Source: Chryseobacterium sp. SNU WT5 (GTDB lineage: Bacteria > Bacteroidota > Bacteroidia > Flavobacteriales > Weeksellaceae). Taken from it: DNA of 64,000 bases. Where the stretch lies: NCBI RefSeq assembly GCF_007362475.1, contig NZ_CP041687.1, positions 434,001 through 498,000 of the forward strand. The letters run 5' to 3'. The notes beneath the pieces are model-generated. The model had not been told where the DNA came from and ran no database searches. It saw only the letters and a program-made list of their open reading frames with translations. Below, in pieces: positions 16,145 through 25,384 of this stretch; the first letter of the stretch is position 1; every line of letters begins with the position of its first letter. The translations under genes were made by a program, and so were the position numbers.

Positions 16145-18529
16145 TTAGAAGTTATATTTAATATTAAAAATAATATTTCTGCCCATTTCATACGAGAAAA
16201 AGCGCATTCTGTTCAGGTAATCTTTATAATTGGTATCAAAAAGATTGGTCACATTTAAGCCTACCTTAAAATGTTTATTAAAGTCGAAACCAGTCTGTAC
16301 GCTCCACAAAGTATAAGTCGGCGGCGGCGTAGAAAGATCTAAAGTTTTCTCCACGTCTATTCCATTTTCAAAAATATTAATGGTTGGATTAAATATGGGA
16401 AATCTACTTTGATGCAAAAACGTTTGTTGCTGAACTTTGAAATAGAAACTTTTCCATTTTTCATTTTTGAATTGCAGACTATTGGTGAAATTCGTTGGAA
16501 CCATCATTATTAAAGGTTGATTGTTGGTTTCATCCTGTCCGTTGATATAAGAGAAATTTCCCTGATATTCAAAATGATCATTTAGTTTCAACTGTGCGTC
16601 AACATCTAAACCATACATTCGCGCATTAATTTGTTTATAAGACCAAACCGGAAAAACACCACGAATCGTGTTTTGGATTCCAGTCGGAACTTCAGTGATA
16701 AAATTCTTGGTAATGAATAAATATGGATTTACGGTAACTCTTAAACCATCAAGAATATCCAGTTTTCCATCGATATTTAAATTGAATTGGTTTCCATCTT
16801 CATTTTTCATTCCCATATTTCCAACTTCGATGATCGCGGCCGAATGATGCAATCCATCGGCAAAAAGTTCTGCGATATTTGGCGTTCTTCCAACTTTAGC
16901 ATAATTCAGTTTCACATCAAAATTTTTCGAAGGCTGATAATCTAATCCAGCATTAAATGAAAAATTCTTGAAGGTTAAATTTGGTTTGGTAAAAACACGA
17001 TTTCCATCGGTCTTCACATAAAACTGAGAAAACTGGTCGGCGTAAAGATTTTCCCAATCGCTTAGGTCATACCATTTTTTAACTTCATATTTTGCAACAT
17101 CATATCTTAATCCTGCTTCTGCATTTAATTCTGGTGTCAACTTATATTTAAAAACAGAATAGACACCACCTGAATACTGATCATAATTCGGAACTAATCT
17201 TCTCGCCTGGGTTTCTGGCGTGGAATAATTAAACTGATATTTCAGATCAATTCCGGTTTCTAAACTCCAGTATTGACGCTCGATAAAATCATTGATATTG
17301 ATTTGATTCGTGAACAATTCCAAATCTAAAGACGGAATTTCAGCAAGTTCACCTCTTCTCACATCATATTCTTTTCTATGATTGTATTGAAAGTTATAAT
17401 CAACAGAAACTTTCCCAAGATTTTCGAATCTTTTAAAAGCCGAGATCTTTGCAATATGATGCTGAACATCCTGTTTCGGATTATTAATCGAGTAGGAAAA
17501 ATCTCTGTCGTAAATCGGAATATCTGAATTTAAAGCTTTGTAAAAATCTTCTAAATTCCCCAAATCAGATCCTCTATAAATTCCGATCTCAGAGTCAGTC
17601 ACGCTGTAATCAAAAGAAATTCCCTGTAAGAAAGTATTATTTTGAACAGTGAATCCAAACGAATTATTCTGCAAACCAGTATTCATTAAGTTGTAATTCG
17701 GTGTTTTCAAATCACCAAGTTTTTTAAATCCACCTACCGCTTTTATCGCCCAACCATTTTCCCAGGTTTTTAATAAATTAACTCCAAGTCCAACTCCTTG
17801 ACCATTTGAAATTCCGGCAAGATTGACACTTCCCTGGATGGTATCTTTTCTTTTAAAAATTTGAGATTCCAAAACCACAACGCCTCCAATCGCATCACTT
17901 CCGTACTTTAAAGCAGATGCTCCTTTAATGACATCGACATGATCAAATTGATTAACGTCAATATTCGGTGCATGTTCAACGCCCCATTCCTGTTCGGCCA
18001 TTTTTACGCCATTGTTGATAATAGGAACTCTACTTCCATACAACCCGTGGATGATTGGTTTCGCAATATTATTTCCACTTTTCAAAGCTCCAACACCCGA
18101 AATACTGGATAAGATATTACCTAAATTCTCGGTAGAATTTCGGTCGATATCTCCTCTGTCTAATGTTTTTACGATGAGAGAATTCGCATTTTTATGCTTT
18201 CCATGGAGCGTAATTGTTTCTATATCAGCAATATGATGCTCGAGATGTATGGTGATTTCCAAATCCTTATCGACAATTAATTCTTCTGTAAAAGCATCGC
18301 AATCGGGATGATTTGCGATGAGCGTATATTTTCCTTTTTGTAAAGATTTAAAGCTAAATTTTCCCTCTGCATTGGATTTCTGAGTTGTCTTACCAATAGT
18401 AATTGTCGCGTTTTTAATGGGAACTTTATCATGGTAGTCGATTATTTTTCCTTTGATCACAAAGGCATTTTGGGCATTAGCGAATAGCAATCCAAAAAAG
18501 ATTGCAATGATATTTATAATAAATTTCAT
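16145..18529 (-). CDS. TonB-dependent outer-membrane receptor
   Basis: The 794-residue protein has a signal peptide, a carboxypeptidase-regulatory-like beta domain at about 22-100 (VIKGKIIDYHDKVPIKNATITIG), a plug domain (LGNILSSISGVGALKSGNN, then VDVIKGASALKYGSDAIGGVVV) and a 22-strand barrel ending in the aromatic GRNIIFNIKYNF. It imports a bound ligand using TonB energy. The His-containing segment HLEHHIADIETITLHGKHKN lies between the N-terminal domain and plug. The neighbours are a His/Cys-rich small secreted protein and a lipoprotein, which suggests a metal or metallophore as ligand, though no residue proves it. Confidence 0.88.
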   Translation of the reverse strand: MKFIINIIAIFFGLLFANAQNAFVIKGKIIDYHDKVPIKNATITIGKTTQKSNAEGKFSFKSLQKGKYTLIANHPDCDAFTEELIVDKDLEITIHLEHHIADIETITLHGKHKNANSLIVKTLDRGDIDRNSTENLGNILSSISGVGALKSGNNIAKPIIHGLYGSRVPIINNGVKMAEQEWGVEHAPNIDVNQFDHVDVIKGASALKYGSDAIGGVVVLESQIFKRKDTIQGSVNLAGISNGQGVGLGVNLLKTWENGWAIKAVGGFKKLGDLKTPNYNLMNTGLQNNSFGFTVQNNTFLQGISFDYSVTDSEIGIYRGSDLGNLEDFYKALNSDIPIYDRDFSYSINNPKQDVQHHIAKISAFKRFENLGKVSVDYNFQYNHRKEYDVRRGELAEIPSLDLELFTNQININDFIERQYWSLETGIDLKYQFNYSTPETQARRLVPNYDQYSGGVYSVFKYKLTPELNAEAGLRYDVAKYEVKKWYDLSDWENLYADQFSQFYVKTDGNRVFTKPNLTFKNFSFNAGLDYQPSKNFDVKLNYAKVGRTPNIAELFADGLHHSAAIIEVGNMGMKNEDGNQFNLNIDGKLDILDGLRVTVNPYLFITKNFITEVPTGIQNTIRGVFPVWSYKQINARMYGLDVDAQLKLNDHFEYQGNFSYINGQDETNNQPLIMMVPTNFTNSLQFKNEKWKSFYFKVQQQTFLHQSRFPIFNPTINIFENGIDVEKTLDLSTPPPTYTLWSVQTGFDFNKHFKVGLNVTNLFDTNYKDYLNRMRFFSYEMGRNIIFNIKYNF

Positions 18530-18622
18530 TTATAATTATTTTAAGAGTGAAAAATAAGAAATAGTTAAAAATCAGATAATCAGATTTTTAACAACAATTC
18601 TCCAAAATAGTAATGGATATTT

Positions 18623-18976
18623 TTAAATGAAATAGTGTGGTGGTCCCCGAAGAAAAAAATGGGTAATGGTGCTTGCAAAAGATTTGCTTTTCGGACTGAA
18701 AGTCTTATCAACATTTACGTGAAAAGAATAAGTAGAAAATTCAAAAGGCTTAAAATTAAGATGTTTACCATCATGCAAAACATGACAGGACAAACAATTA
18801 CTATAATTATAGACCTGAGAAGATTTAAATGTTTTTTCCTTTTGGGAAAAATGAAAATCCTTAAGAACTTCACCACTTCCATGGTCGTGGAAATTTTGAG
18901 AAAATAAAGCAACGAAAAGATAAACGATCGCAAAAAGCGTCGCTATCATTTTCTTACTCTCTACCTTCCTCAACAT
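18623..18976 (-). CDS. His/Cys-rich small secreted or membrane protein
   Basis: The 117-residue protein has one N-terminal hydrophobic segment (MIATLFAIVYLFVALFSQ) and then His- and Cys-containing stretches: NFHDHGSG (His30, His32), and CLSCHVLHDGKH (Cys61, Cys64, His65, His68, His72). The CxxCH could mimic a haem c site, but a lone motif in this setting fits metal binding equally well. It precedes the TonB receptor by 93 bp on the same strand. I do not recognise a named family. A second ATG at codon 10 (18949) is an alternative start. Confidence 0.6.
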   Translation of the reverse strand: MLRKVESKKMIATLFAIVYLFVALFSQNFHDHGSGEVLKDFHFSQKEKTFKSSQVYNYSNCLSCHVLHDGKHLNFKPFEFSTYSFHVNVDKTFSPKSKSFASTITHFFLRGPPHYFI

Positions 18977-19111
18977 TTTACAAAACTATAGATTTTTCAA
19001 AGAATAAAAAAATAAGGTGTCAGCCTTTTAATATTTAATTAACGATATTTATATATAAGGTTGCTGATAAATGTTCTGTGCTAAACACTTACATAATTGA
19101 TAGAGATTTCG

Positions 19112-19119
19112 TAATTTTG
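19112..19119 (+). promoter_or_regulatory. Predicted -7 box of pfkA
   Basis: TAATTTTG matches TAnnTTTG and ends 17 bp before the ATG at 19137. An in-frame GTG at 19119 overlaps the box, so it is not a credible start. Confidence 0.45.
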
Positions 19120-19136
19120 TGCTGAAATTTTTATTT

Positions 19137-20123
19137 ATGAAAGAAAGTGCAGTAAAAAAGATTGTCGTTCTTACTTCTGGGGGAGATGCCCCGGGGATGA
19201 ACGCAGCCGTGAGAGCGGTAGTTCGTACTGCAAGTCATTATAAAATAGAATGTTACGGAGTTCGTGAGGGTTTTAATGGATTAATTAACAATGATTTCAC
19301 CAAAATGGGGCCTCGATCTGTAAAAAACATTATTACAGAAGGAGGTACAATACTGAAATCCGCCCGTTCTTTAGAATTTAAAACTGCAGCAGGAAGAAAA
19401 AAAGCCTTTGAAAATTGCCAAAAATATGGCATCGACGGTATTGTATGTATTGGTGGAGATGGAACTTTCCGAGGAGCTAAAGTTTTTAATGAAGAGTTTG
19501 GCATTAAAGTAATCGGGGTTCCCGGAACGATCGATAACGATATTTTCGGTACTGATAACACCATCGGCTACGATACGGCACTGAATACCGCCATGGAAGC
19601 GATTGATAAAATCCGCGATACAGCAACATCACATAACAGAATATTTTTTGTAGAAGTAATGGGGCGCGATGCAGGATTCATTGCCTTAAACAGTGGTTTG
19701 GCTACTGGTGCAATTGGTATTTTGATCCCAGAAAGAAAAGACAGTATCGAAGAATTATTCGCCACATTTGAGCGTGCAGAAAAAGCTGGAAAAGCTTCCA
19801 GTATCGTCGTAGTCGCGGAAGGTGAAAAATTAGGAAGTATATATGATATTGCAAAAGCAACTCAAGCCGGTTTTCCAGATTATGATATTCGAGTGGCCAT
19901 ACTAGGGCATATTCAGCGAGGTGGATCACCAAGTTGTGCAGATCGTGTCTTGGCAAGCCGTTTAGGATATGGTGCAGTTGTGGGATTAATGGATGGCAAA
20001 ACCAATATGATGGCAGGATTACAATCGAACAGACTAACTTTCACGTCTATAGAAGAAGCCATTAAAAAACACAATGAACTGGACCAGGATTTATTGAAAA
20101 TTTCAGAAATACTGGCCATTTAA
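19137..20123 (+). CDS. pfkA: 6-phosphofructokinase
   Basis: This 328-residue enzyme phosphorylates fructose 6-phosphate with ATP in glycolysis. It begins KKIVVLTSGGDAPGMNAAVRA and contains GIVCIGGDGTFRGA (ATP site), VPGTIDNDIFGTDNTIGYDTA with the catalytic aspartate, FVEVMGRDAGFIAL and LGHIQRGGSPSCADR. The length fits the bacterial homotetrameric enzyme. An in-frame GTG six codons upstream lies in the promoter box and is rejected. The gene is followed by gapA after 33 bp, so the two glycolytic genes are likely co-transcribed. Confidence 0.95.
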   Translation: MKESAVKKIVVLTSGGDAPGMNAAVRAVVRTASHYKIECYGVREGFNGLINNDFTKMGPRSVKNIITEGGTILKSARSLEFKTAAGRKKAFENCQKYGIDGIVCIGGDGTFRGAKVFNEEFGIKVIGVPGTIDNDIFGTDNTIGYDTALNTAMEAIDKIRDTATSHNRIFFVEVMGRDAGFIALNSGLATGAIGILIPERKDSIEELFATFERAEKAGKASSIVVVAEGEKLGSIYDIAKATQAGFPDYDIRVAILGHIQRGGSPSCADRVLASRLGYGAVVGLMDGKTNMMAGLQSNRLTFTSIEEAIKKHNELDQDLLKISEILAI

Positions 20124-20129
20124 TAATAG

Positions 20130-21161
<1,032 letters not shown>

Positions 21162-21192
21162 TCAGAAAATTTCAATTGAACTCATCTCATAT

Positions 21193-21220
21193 AAACCTCT
21201 CGGAAACGGGAGGTTTTTTT
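21193..21220 (+). terminator. Terminator after gapA
   Basis: A stem AACCTC-T-C/G-GGAGGTT is followed by seven T residues, 31 bp past the gapA stop. Confidence 0.8.
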
Positions 21221-21239
21221 GTACGGTAATTTGGGCAAT

Positions 21240-21412
21240 TCCCTCGCTTCCTCTCCCTAAGTCCCTCTCCAAAAGAGAGGGGACTTACAGCATCACCACT
21301 CGGGTCGGGCTATCCGTTGCAATCTTTTTTTCTCAGTCCAGATCTCTCCAAAGGAGAGGAAGCCAACCAAAAAAAAAGGATTTCCACTGCTATCCCTATT
21401 GCGGGGCAGTTA
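21240..21412. repeat. Degenerate interspersed intergenic repeat, copy 1
   Basis: The 420-bp gap between gapA and the MpaB-like gene holds remnants of an interspersed repeat: a CCCTCTCC-aaaa-GAGAGGGG hairpin (about 21261-21281), CGGGTCGGGCTATCCGTTGCAATC (in part at 21301-21324), a second AGAGG hairpin, and AAAAAAAAAGGATTTCCACT (about 21370-21390). The GTTGCAATC-T-run and A-run-GGATTTCC pieces recur at 29.9, 43.2 and 55.9 kb. No open gene is seen in this stretch. Confidence 0.6.
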
Positions 21413-21581
21413 TAACAAAAACAATCGGCTTAAAATTTGTAGAAAGAAAACGGTAATTAACGCACAGGAATCAGCAAACTACTACAGGGTCAAATGAATT
21501 TCCCTTTGCGTTATATTTAAGATTAAAACTTTGTTTTCATTGCGTTAAATAAAATCCACCTTTTACCGAGATTAATAAACT

Positions 21582-22781
21582 ATGACACCAAAATTCCAAA
21601 ACGCCGTACATTTTAAAAACTACTGGGAAAGAGGTAATGGGAAAGAATTATTAGATTGGGCTCAGATAAAACCAGACATTCAAATTTTTGAAAAATACGC
21701 ACCGCTTTATCATCAAGTAGATCAACTTGGAGACGAGGCCGTAAAAGACACTTATCTAAAACTTCCTTACAAAGAAGCGAGTGCCATCATCCATAAATAC
21801 TCAGAAAACAATCTTACTTCGAATGATAACGCACCGCAAAGCGTACATAATCTATTCTTACAACTCCAGAAGGTTCCGGATTGGTTTCATGAAAACTTAG
21901 CCAACAAAGGTGCGAGATTTTGTATGCGAACAGGAGCAAACGGTTTAATGATTTTACGAGACTTCACTTTAATGGGTGGTTATGATTTCGCTTACATTAG
22001 CAAACCTTTGATCTTGACAGAAGCTTTAAAGAAAGGCGCTGTAAAACGCTTAAAAGACACTTTAGAGTTTTGGATACATGTTACTCGAGAAAATGCTTTA
22101 CACCCTAATTCTAAAGCATATCAGTTAATCGTTCGCACAAGATTAATGCATTCTTATGCTCGTTTGAAAATTAAAGATAAAAAACACCAATGGAATCACG
22201 AAAATTGGGGAGAACCCATCAATTCCTGGGATATGATTGCAACTTATACTGGTTTTTCATTGGTCTTTATGCAAGGACTAAAAAAATTAGGAATCAAAAT
22301 TTCTGATCAGGAAGAAAAAGGTGTATTTCATCTTTGGAAATATATTGGCTATTTACTCGGAATACCAGAAAATTTTCTGCCAGAAAACCGACAGCAAGCT
22401 GTGGAACAATTCTACTGGTGGACTACTTTACAAAACACCGGCGACGATGATTCAACCCAACTCGCTCAGGCTTTACTTCAGGAAAATTTAGACAACACTA
22501 TTTATAGATATCCTTTTCAACGCACATTGTTGAAAAATTTGCATCAGAGCATGAACTGGTTTCTACTGGACAAAGAAGTCAACGAAAGACTTCAGATTCC
22601 AAAACCATCTAAGGCTTATGCTGCTTTTCCTAAAATAGTGGTTCGCGGAAATAAGATTTTTCAAAAAATATACCTGCGAAATGCAGCTCAATATCAAAAA
22701 TTAGTGATGATGGGTGATATTCAGCAAAGAGAAGTTTTATCTGATTATATCAAACATACCCCGAAAGATTTCCATTACTAA
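21582..22781 (+). CDS. MpaB/Lcp-like oxygenase (DUF2236)
   Basis: The 399-residue helical protein matches the DUF2236 family that includes fungal MpaB and rubber oxygenase Lcp. The RTRLMHSYARLKI segment holds His190, at the place of the haem axial histidine of Lcp, and EFWIHVTRENAL precedes it. Related proteins are b-type haem oxygenases that cut isoprenoid double bonds; whether this one acts on an isoprenoid is not known. There is no signal peptide, unlike Lcp. It stands alone, downstream of the repeat-filled gap. Confidence 0.75.
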   Translation: MTPKFQNAVHFKNYWERGNGKELLDWAQIKPDIQIFEKYAPLYHQVDQLGDEAVKDTYLKLPYKEASAIIHKYSENNLTSNDNAPQSVHNLFLQLQKVPDWFHENLANKGARFCMRTGANGLMILRDFTLMGGYDFAYISKPLILTEALKKGAVKRLKDTLEFWIHVTRENALHPNSKAYQLIVRTRLMHSYARLKIKDKKHQWNHENWGEPINSWDMIATYTGFSLVFMQGLKKLGIKISDQEEKGVFHLWKYIGYLLGIPENFLPENRQQAVEQFYWWTTLQNTGDDDSTQLAQALLQENLDNTIYRYPFQRTLLKNLHQSMNWFLLDKEVNERLQIPKPSKAYAAFPKIVVRGNKIFQKIYLRNAAQYQKLVMMGDIQQREVLSDYIKHTPKDFHY

Positions 22782-22814
22782 ACATCTTGCGGGTATTTCA
22801 CTTTAAGGAATTAA

Positions 22815-23537
22815 TTATTGAGTAGCCGCAAATTCAATTGCTAAATTCTTACTTTCCGAAATAGCACTCGCATTTTCTAAGAAAAAGTTTTTACCTGCCA
22901 GAAGCTCTGTTAGTAAAGTGCGCATTTGTTCTGCTGCAACTTCCGGAAGATGGGATTTTTTCGCTGCTTCTATAACCTGTCGTTTTCCATTCTGCTGAAT
23001 TTTAGCTAAATCATCTTTACTAAAAAGATTGAAAAACTGTTCTTCAATATTGTAATATTTATAATCAGTTTCGGTGGAAAGGATTTGTGGTGCGGGAAAG
23101 TTCAACAATTTTACTTTTCTGTTGACTTCATCAATTTCCCACTGAAATTTCTCAAAATCATAACCTACCAAAACTTTAGCCTGAACGATAACCAATGCTT
23201 TCTTTTTTGATGGAATAAAATTAAAAATTTTAGTCGTTTCTTCGTAATTGTAAATTTCATTAAAGTGACCTTCTGCAGAAACTACTTTGAAAACCTTTCT
23301 CATGCTTTCCGCAATGGTGTGCGAACTTTCGGTAATTACCACAGGCGCGGCGCTCATCTTATTGGAAGCCAAGTAAGCAATAATGCCACCAAGAAGCAAT
23401 CCTAAAACCAGCATCACCAAAGTCATCATGGAATTAATCGATTGGCTCTGCGTCATTTGATATAGAAAAAATCCTAGGAAAGCGACGATTAATATTCCTA
23501 CAGCCCAGAATATAATTTTATATTTTTTAAAGTTCAT
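22815..23537 (-). CDS. DUF4230 domain membrane-anchored protein
   Basis: The 240-residue protein has two N-terminal membrane segments (residues 7-27 and 36-57) and a soluble domain of about 175 residues. Segments such as VVSAEGHFNEIYNYEE, KKALVIVQAKVLVGYDFEKFQWEID and LLNFPAPQILSTETDYKYYN are the DUF4230 pattern. Function is unknown. It is convergent with the MpaB-like gene (33 bp apart) and is separated from the next minus-strand gene by 114 bp without visible signals. Confidence 0.8.
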   Translation of the reverse strand: MNFKKYKIIFWAVGILIVAFLGFFLYQMTQSQSINSMMTLVMLVLGLLLGGIIAYLASNKMSAAPVVITESSHTIAESMRKVFKVVSAEGHFNEIYNYEETTKIFNFIPSKKKALVIVQAKVLVGYDFEKFQWEIDEVNRKVKLLNFPAPQILSTETDYKYYNIEEQFFNLFSKDDLAKIQQNGKRQVIEAAKKSHLPEVAAEQMRTLLTELLAGKNFFLENASAISESKNLAIEFAATQ

Positions 23538-23651
23538 TTTGTTGTATTTAAGTAAAGATAAGAATTTTCAAAAAAGTATTTTTAAAACTCTTCAAGAGAA
23601 TATACCTAACCAGTGTTGGTTTAAAATTAAACGCTAATAACTTTATTTCTT

Positions 23652-24182
23652 CTAAAGAAATTTTGGCGGTAAAATGAGTTCTTCAAATTTACCTTTTACC
23701 TCCAATTTTTTATAAAATAGATTTCGCGCCATGATCTTCAGCATCAAATCCTTGTCAAATAATTTCCAGAAAGATTCATTGTGAACTCTTTTTGGTTTTC
23801 TAATTTCATCAAAACTCGTTTTCCAGGAATCCGGATTATGATAAAATTCAATAATTCCACAATGCAATGGAATTTCGTCTCGCTCGATCATTCCTTGCGG
23901 CAATAGAAAACTAAACTGGTTACAAGGATAATCGCCACAGGAAATCTTATCGTGTTTCAGAAATTTCTCTTTGGTTTTCTGATTTTGATATTGTTTTTTG
24001 AAATCATTTTTAAAGTCCGCTTTCGAAAATTTAATTTCTAATTCATGACTGAAACCGTCTTCATTGATAATTAAAATATCAGCTTCCCAATCAGAATGAA
24101 AGTGATTCGTCAAAACCAGATCCTTTTCAAAATCACAAAATTTGGAAATATAATTATAGGTTAGTTCTTCTACTTTCAGCAT
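23652..24182 (-). CDS. Solitary PD-(D/E)XK nuclease-like protein (MmcB-like)
   Basis: The 176-residue protein contains WEADILIINEDGFSHELEIKFSKADFKNDFKK, giving a D35-x13-E49-x-K51 arrangement typical of PD-(D/E)XK nuclease folds, and the E-I-K-x-S-K-A-D-F segment is close to the ELKVSRADF of MmcB-family DNA repair proteins. HDKISCGDYPCNQFSFLLP follows, as in such domains. A nuclease activity is inferred from this pattern only. It begins 12 bp after the LuxE-like gene and is probably co-transcribed with it. No methylase or restriction partner is close. Confidence 0.6.
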   Translation of the reverse strand: MLKVEELTYNYISKFCDFEKDLVLTNHFHSDWEADILIINEDGFSHELEIKFSKADFKNDFKKQYQNQKTKEKFLKHDKISCGDYPCNQFSFLLPQGMIERDEIPLHCGIIEFYHNPDSWKTSFDEIRKPKRVHNESFWKLFDKDLMLKIMARNLFYKKLEVKGKFEELILPPKFL

Positions 24183-24194
24183 CTTATTTAAAGT

Positions 24195-25238
24195 TTAAGA
24201 AACCAATAAACTACAACCTCGAATATCAGAATGGTCAATTCTTCCTAAGACTTGAAACTGATTTGAATTTATTTCGTCCATAGTTTTGTCATTCTGAGCT
24301 TGTCGAAGAATCTCAGAATCCACCAGAATTTTACCCAAATCTTGTGTCGCAATAAAACTACAGGAATGGAGATTTGCTAAATCAATAATGTTGATGGCGC
24401 CATTTCTTCCATCATTCACGTAAGAAAAAGGATCTTCGATATTTCTAATGAGAATGCGCATCCAGTTTGGACTTTCATAAATATTTTGACCTAAAGAATA
24501 AGCTTGAGAAAGCAATTCAGTCATAGAATATTCTGAGTAAATCTTGTCGGTTCCGAAACCTTTATGAAAAATCGCCAACAACTCATCTTTCGTCATTTCT
24601 TGCTTGCGACCTTTCATACCTCCTGTTTCAATAATGATGAGTTCATCTGATGATGTGACGATGTGATGATTGGTTTCTGCGAAATCAAGAAAATCTAAAA
24701 GAGCAAAAGAAACCCCGAAAAGAATTACTTTTTTATTCTCCTTTGAAAGTTGATTGAGTAACTCGAATAATTCTTGGTGATTGTAAAGAAAATATCCATT
24801 CTCAGGTTTTCCCGATTTCTTCATTAGAAAATCTACCATATATATTAAGGACGAATTTTGTTTTTCAAGATAACTTGGCAACAATCCGAGGAAAATATAG
24901 TCTTCTGGATTCCCAATGAATTGCATGAAACTCTTTTCAATACTATCATGATACAATGATTCATCAGCAATCCAATGTTTCGAAAGATTCATCTGAGTTG
25001 TTCCAGAACTTTGGAAAAACAAATCTGTCTTTTTATTTTTATCTAAAAGAGTGTGATTTTTAAACATTTCAATCGGTAAAAAAGGAATTTTTTCCACTTC
25101 CTGAATTTCGTTTGGACTGATATTTAAATAGTCTACAAACTTTCTGTAAACTTCGATGTTATTATATTGATATTGAAAAGTTTCCAGACATTTCTGCTGG
25201 AATTCTGCTTCGGTTTTGATTTGAAAAATACTCTTCAT
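24195..25238 (-). CDS. LuxE/PaaK-like acyl-adenylating enzyme with two repeat insertions
   Basis: The 347-residue protein (ATG at 25238, 8 bp after a TATTTTTGC box) resembles LuxE acyl-protein synthetase: FFQSSGTTQ at 75-83, IIIETGGMKGRKQEM at 201-215, YSEYSMTELLSQAYS, SPNWMRILIRNIEDP and a C-terminal LGRIDHSDIRGCSL. These enzymes activate a carboxylic acid with ATP. Two stretches look foreign to the family: residues about 189-199 and 304-327, which coincide with intergenic-type repeats at 24648-24670 and 24286-24318. Both keep the frame. No luxC or luxD is nearby, so the substrate is unknown. A hydrophobic in-frame extension upstream of the promoter box is rejected. Confidence 0.78.
   Translation of the reverse strand: MKSIFQIKTEAEFQQKCLETFQYQYNNIEVYRKFVDYLNISPNEIQEVEKIPFLPIEMFKNHTLLDKNKKTDLFFQSSGTTQMNLSKHWIADESLYHDSIEKSFMQFIGNPEDYIFLGLLPSYLEKQNSSLIYMVDFLMKKSGKPENGYFLYNHQELFELLNQLSKENKKVILFGVSFALLDFLDFAETNHHIVTSSDELIIIETGGMKGRKQEMTKDELLAIFHKGFGTDKIYSEYSMTELLSQAYSLGQNIYESPNWMRILIRNIEDPFSYVNDGRNGAINIIDLANLHSCSFIATQDLGKILVDSEILRQAQNDKTMDEINSNQFQVLGRIDHSDIRGCSLLVS
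24286..24318. repeat. Intragenic palindromic repeat (CATTCTGAGCTTGTCGAAGA type)
   Basis: The stretch reads TTCTGAGCTTGTCGAAGAAT followed by CTCAGAA. I recall this interspersed palindromic element as common in intergenic DNA of many bacteria. Here it lies inside the LuxE-like gene and is translated in frame as the DSEILRQAQNDK segment. Confidence 0.65.
24648..24670. repeat. Intragenic GATGATGTGACGATGTGATGA repeat
   Basis: A TGATGATGTGACGATGTGAT stretch inside the LuxE-like gene is translated as HHIVTSSDE. A close copy occurs between upp and the four-helix gene at 36618-36639, and its complement near 37031. In the same protein position, related enzymes have a shorter loop, as far as I recall. 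Confidence 0.5.
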
Positions 25239-25246
25239 AATAGGTT

Positions 25247-25255
25247 GCAAAAATA
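25247..25255 (-). promoter_or_regulatory. Predicted -7 box of the LuxE-like gene
   Basis: The minus strand reads TATTTTTGC, 8 bp before the ATG, implying a very short or absent leader. Confidence 0.45.
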
Positions 25256-25384
25256 CTGATAAATAAGATGAAGAGAAAATGAAAACAGCAAGAATAATAA
25301 ATCTTGAAGTTGAGAAAATCTTAAAATAGATGTTAGAAAATGTCACTCCTTATCTGTTTAAATGATAATATATGGTGCTGAAAA

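Noticed and set aside
18719..18795. Cytochrome c reading of CLSCH in the small His/Cys protein
   Set aside because: A single CxxCH with many other His residues and no haem-protein context is not enough; metal binding is equally likely.
24286..24318. Transcription terminator within the LuxE-like gene
   Set aside because: The palindrome has no T-run and lies inside an open frame; it fits a known-looking interspersed repeat better.
25239..25346. Hydrophobic N-terminal extension of the LuxE-like protein
   Set aside because: It lies upstream of and across the TATTTTTGC promoter box, and LuxE-type proteins are cytoplasmic without such a segment.
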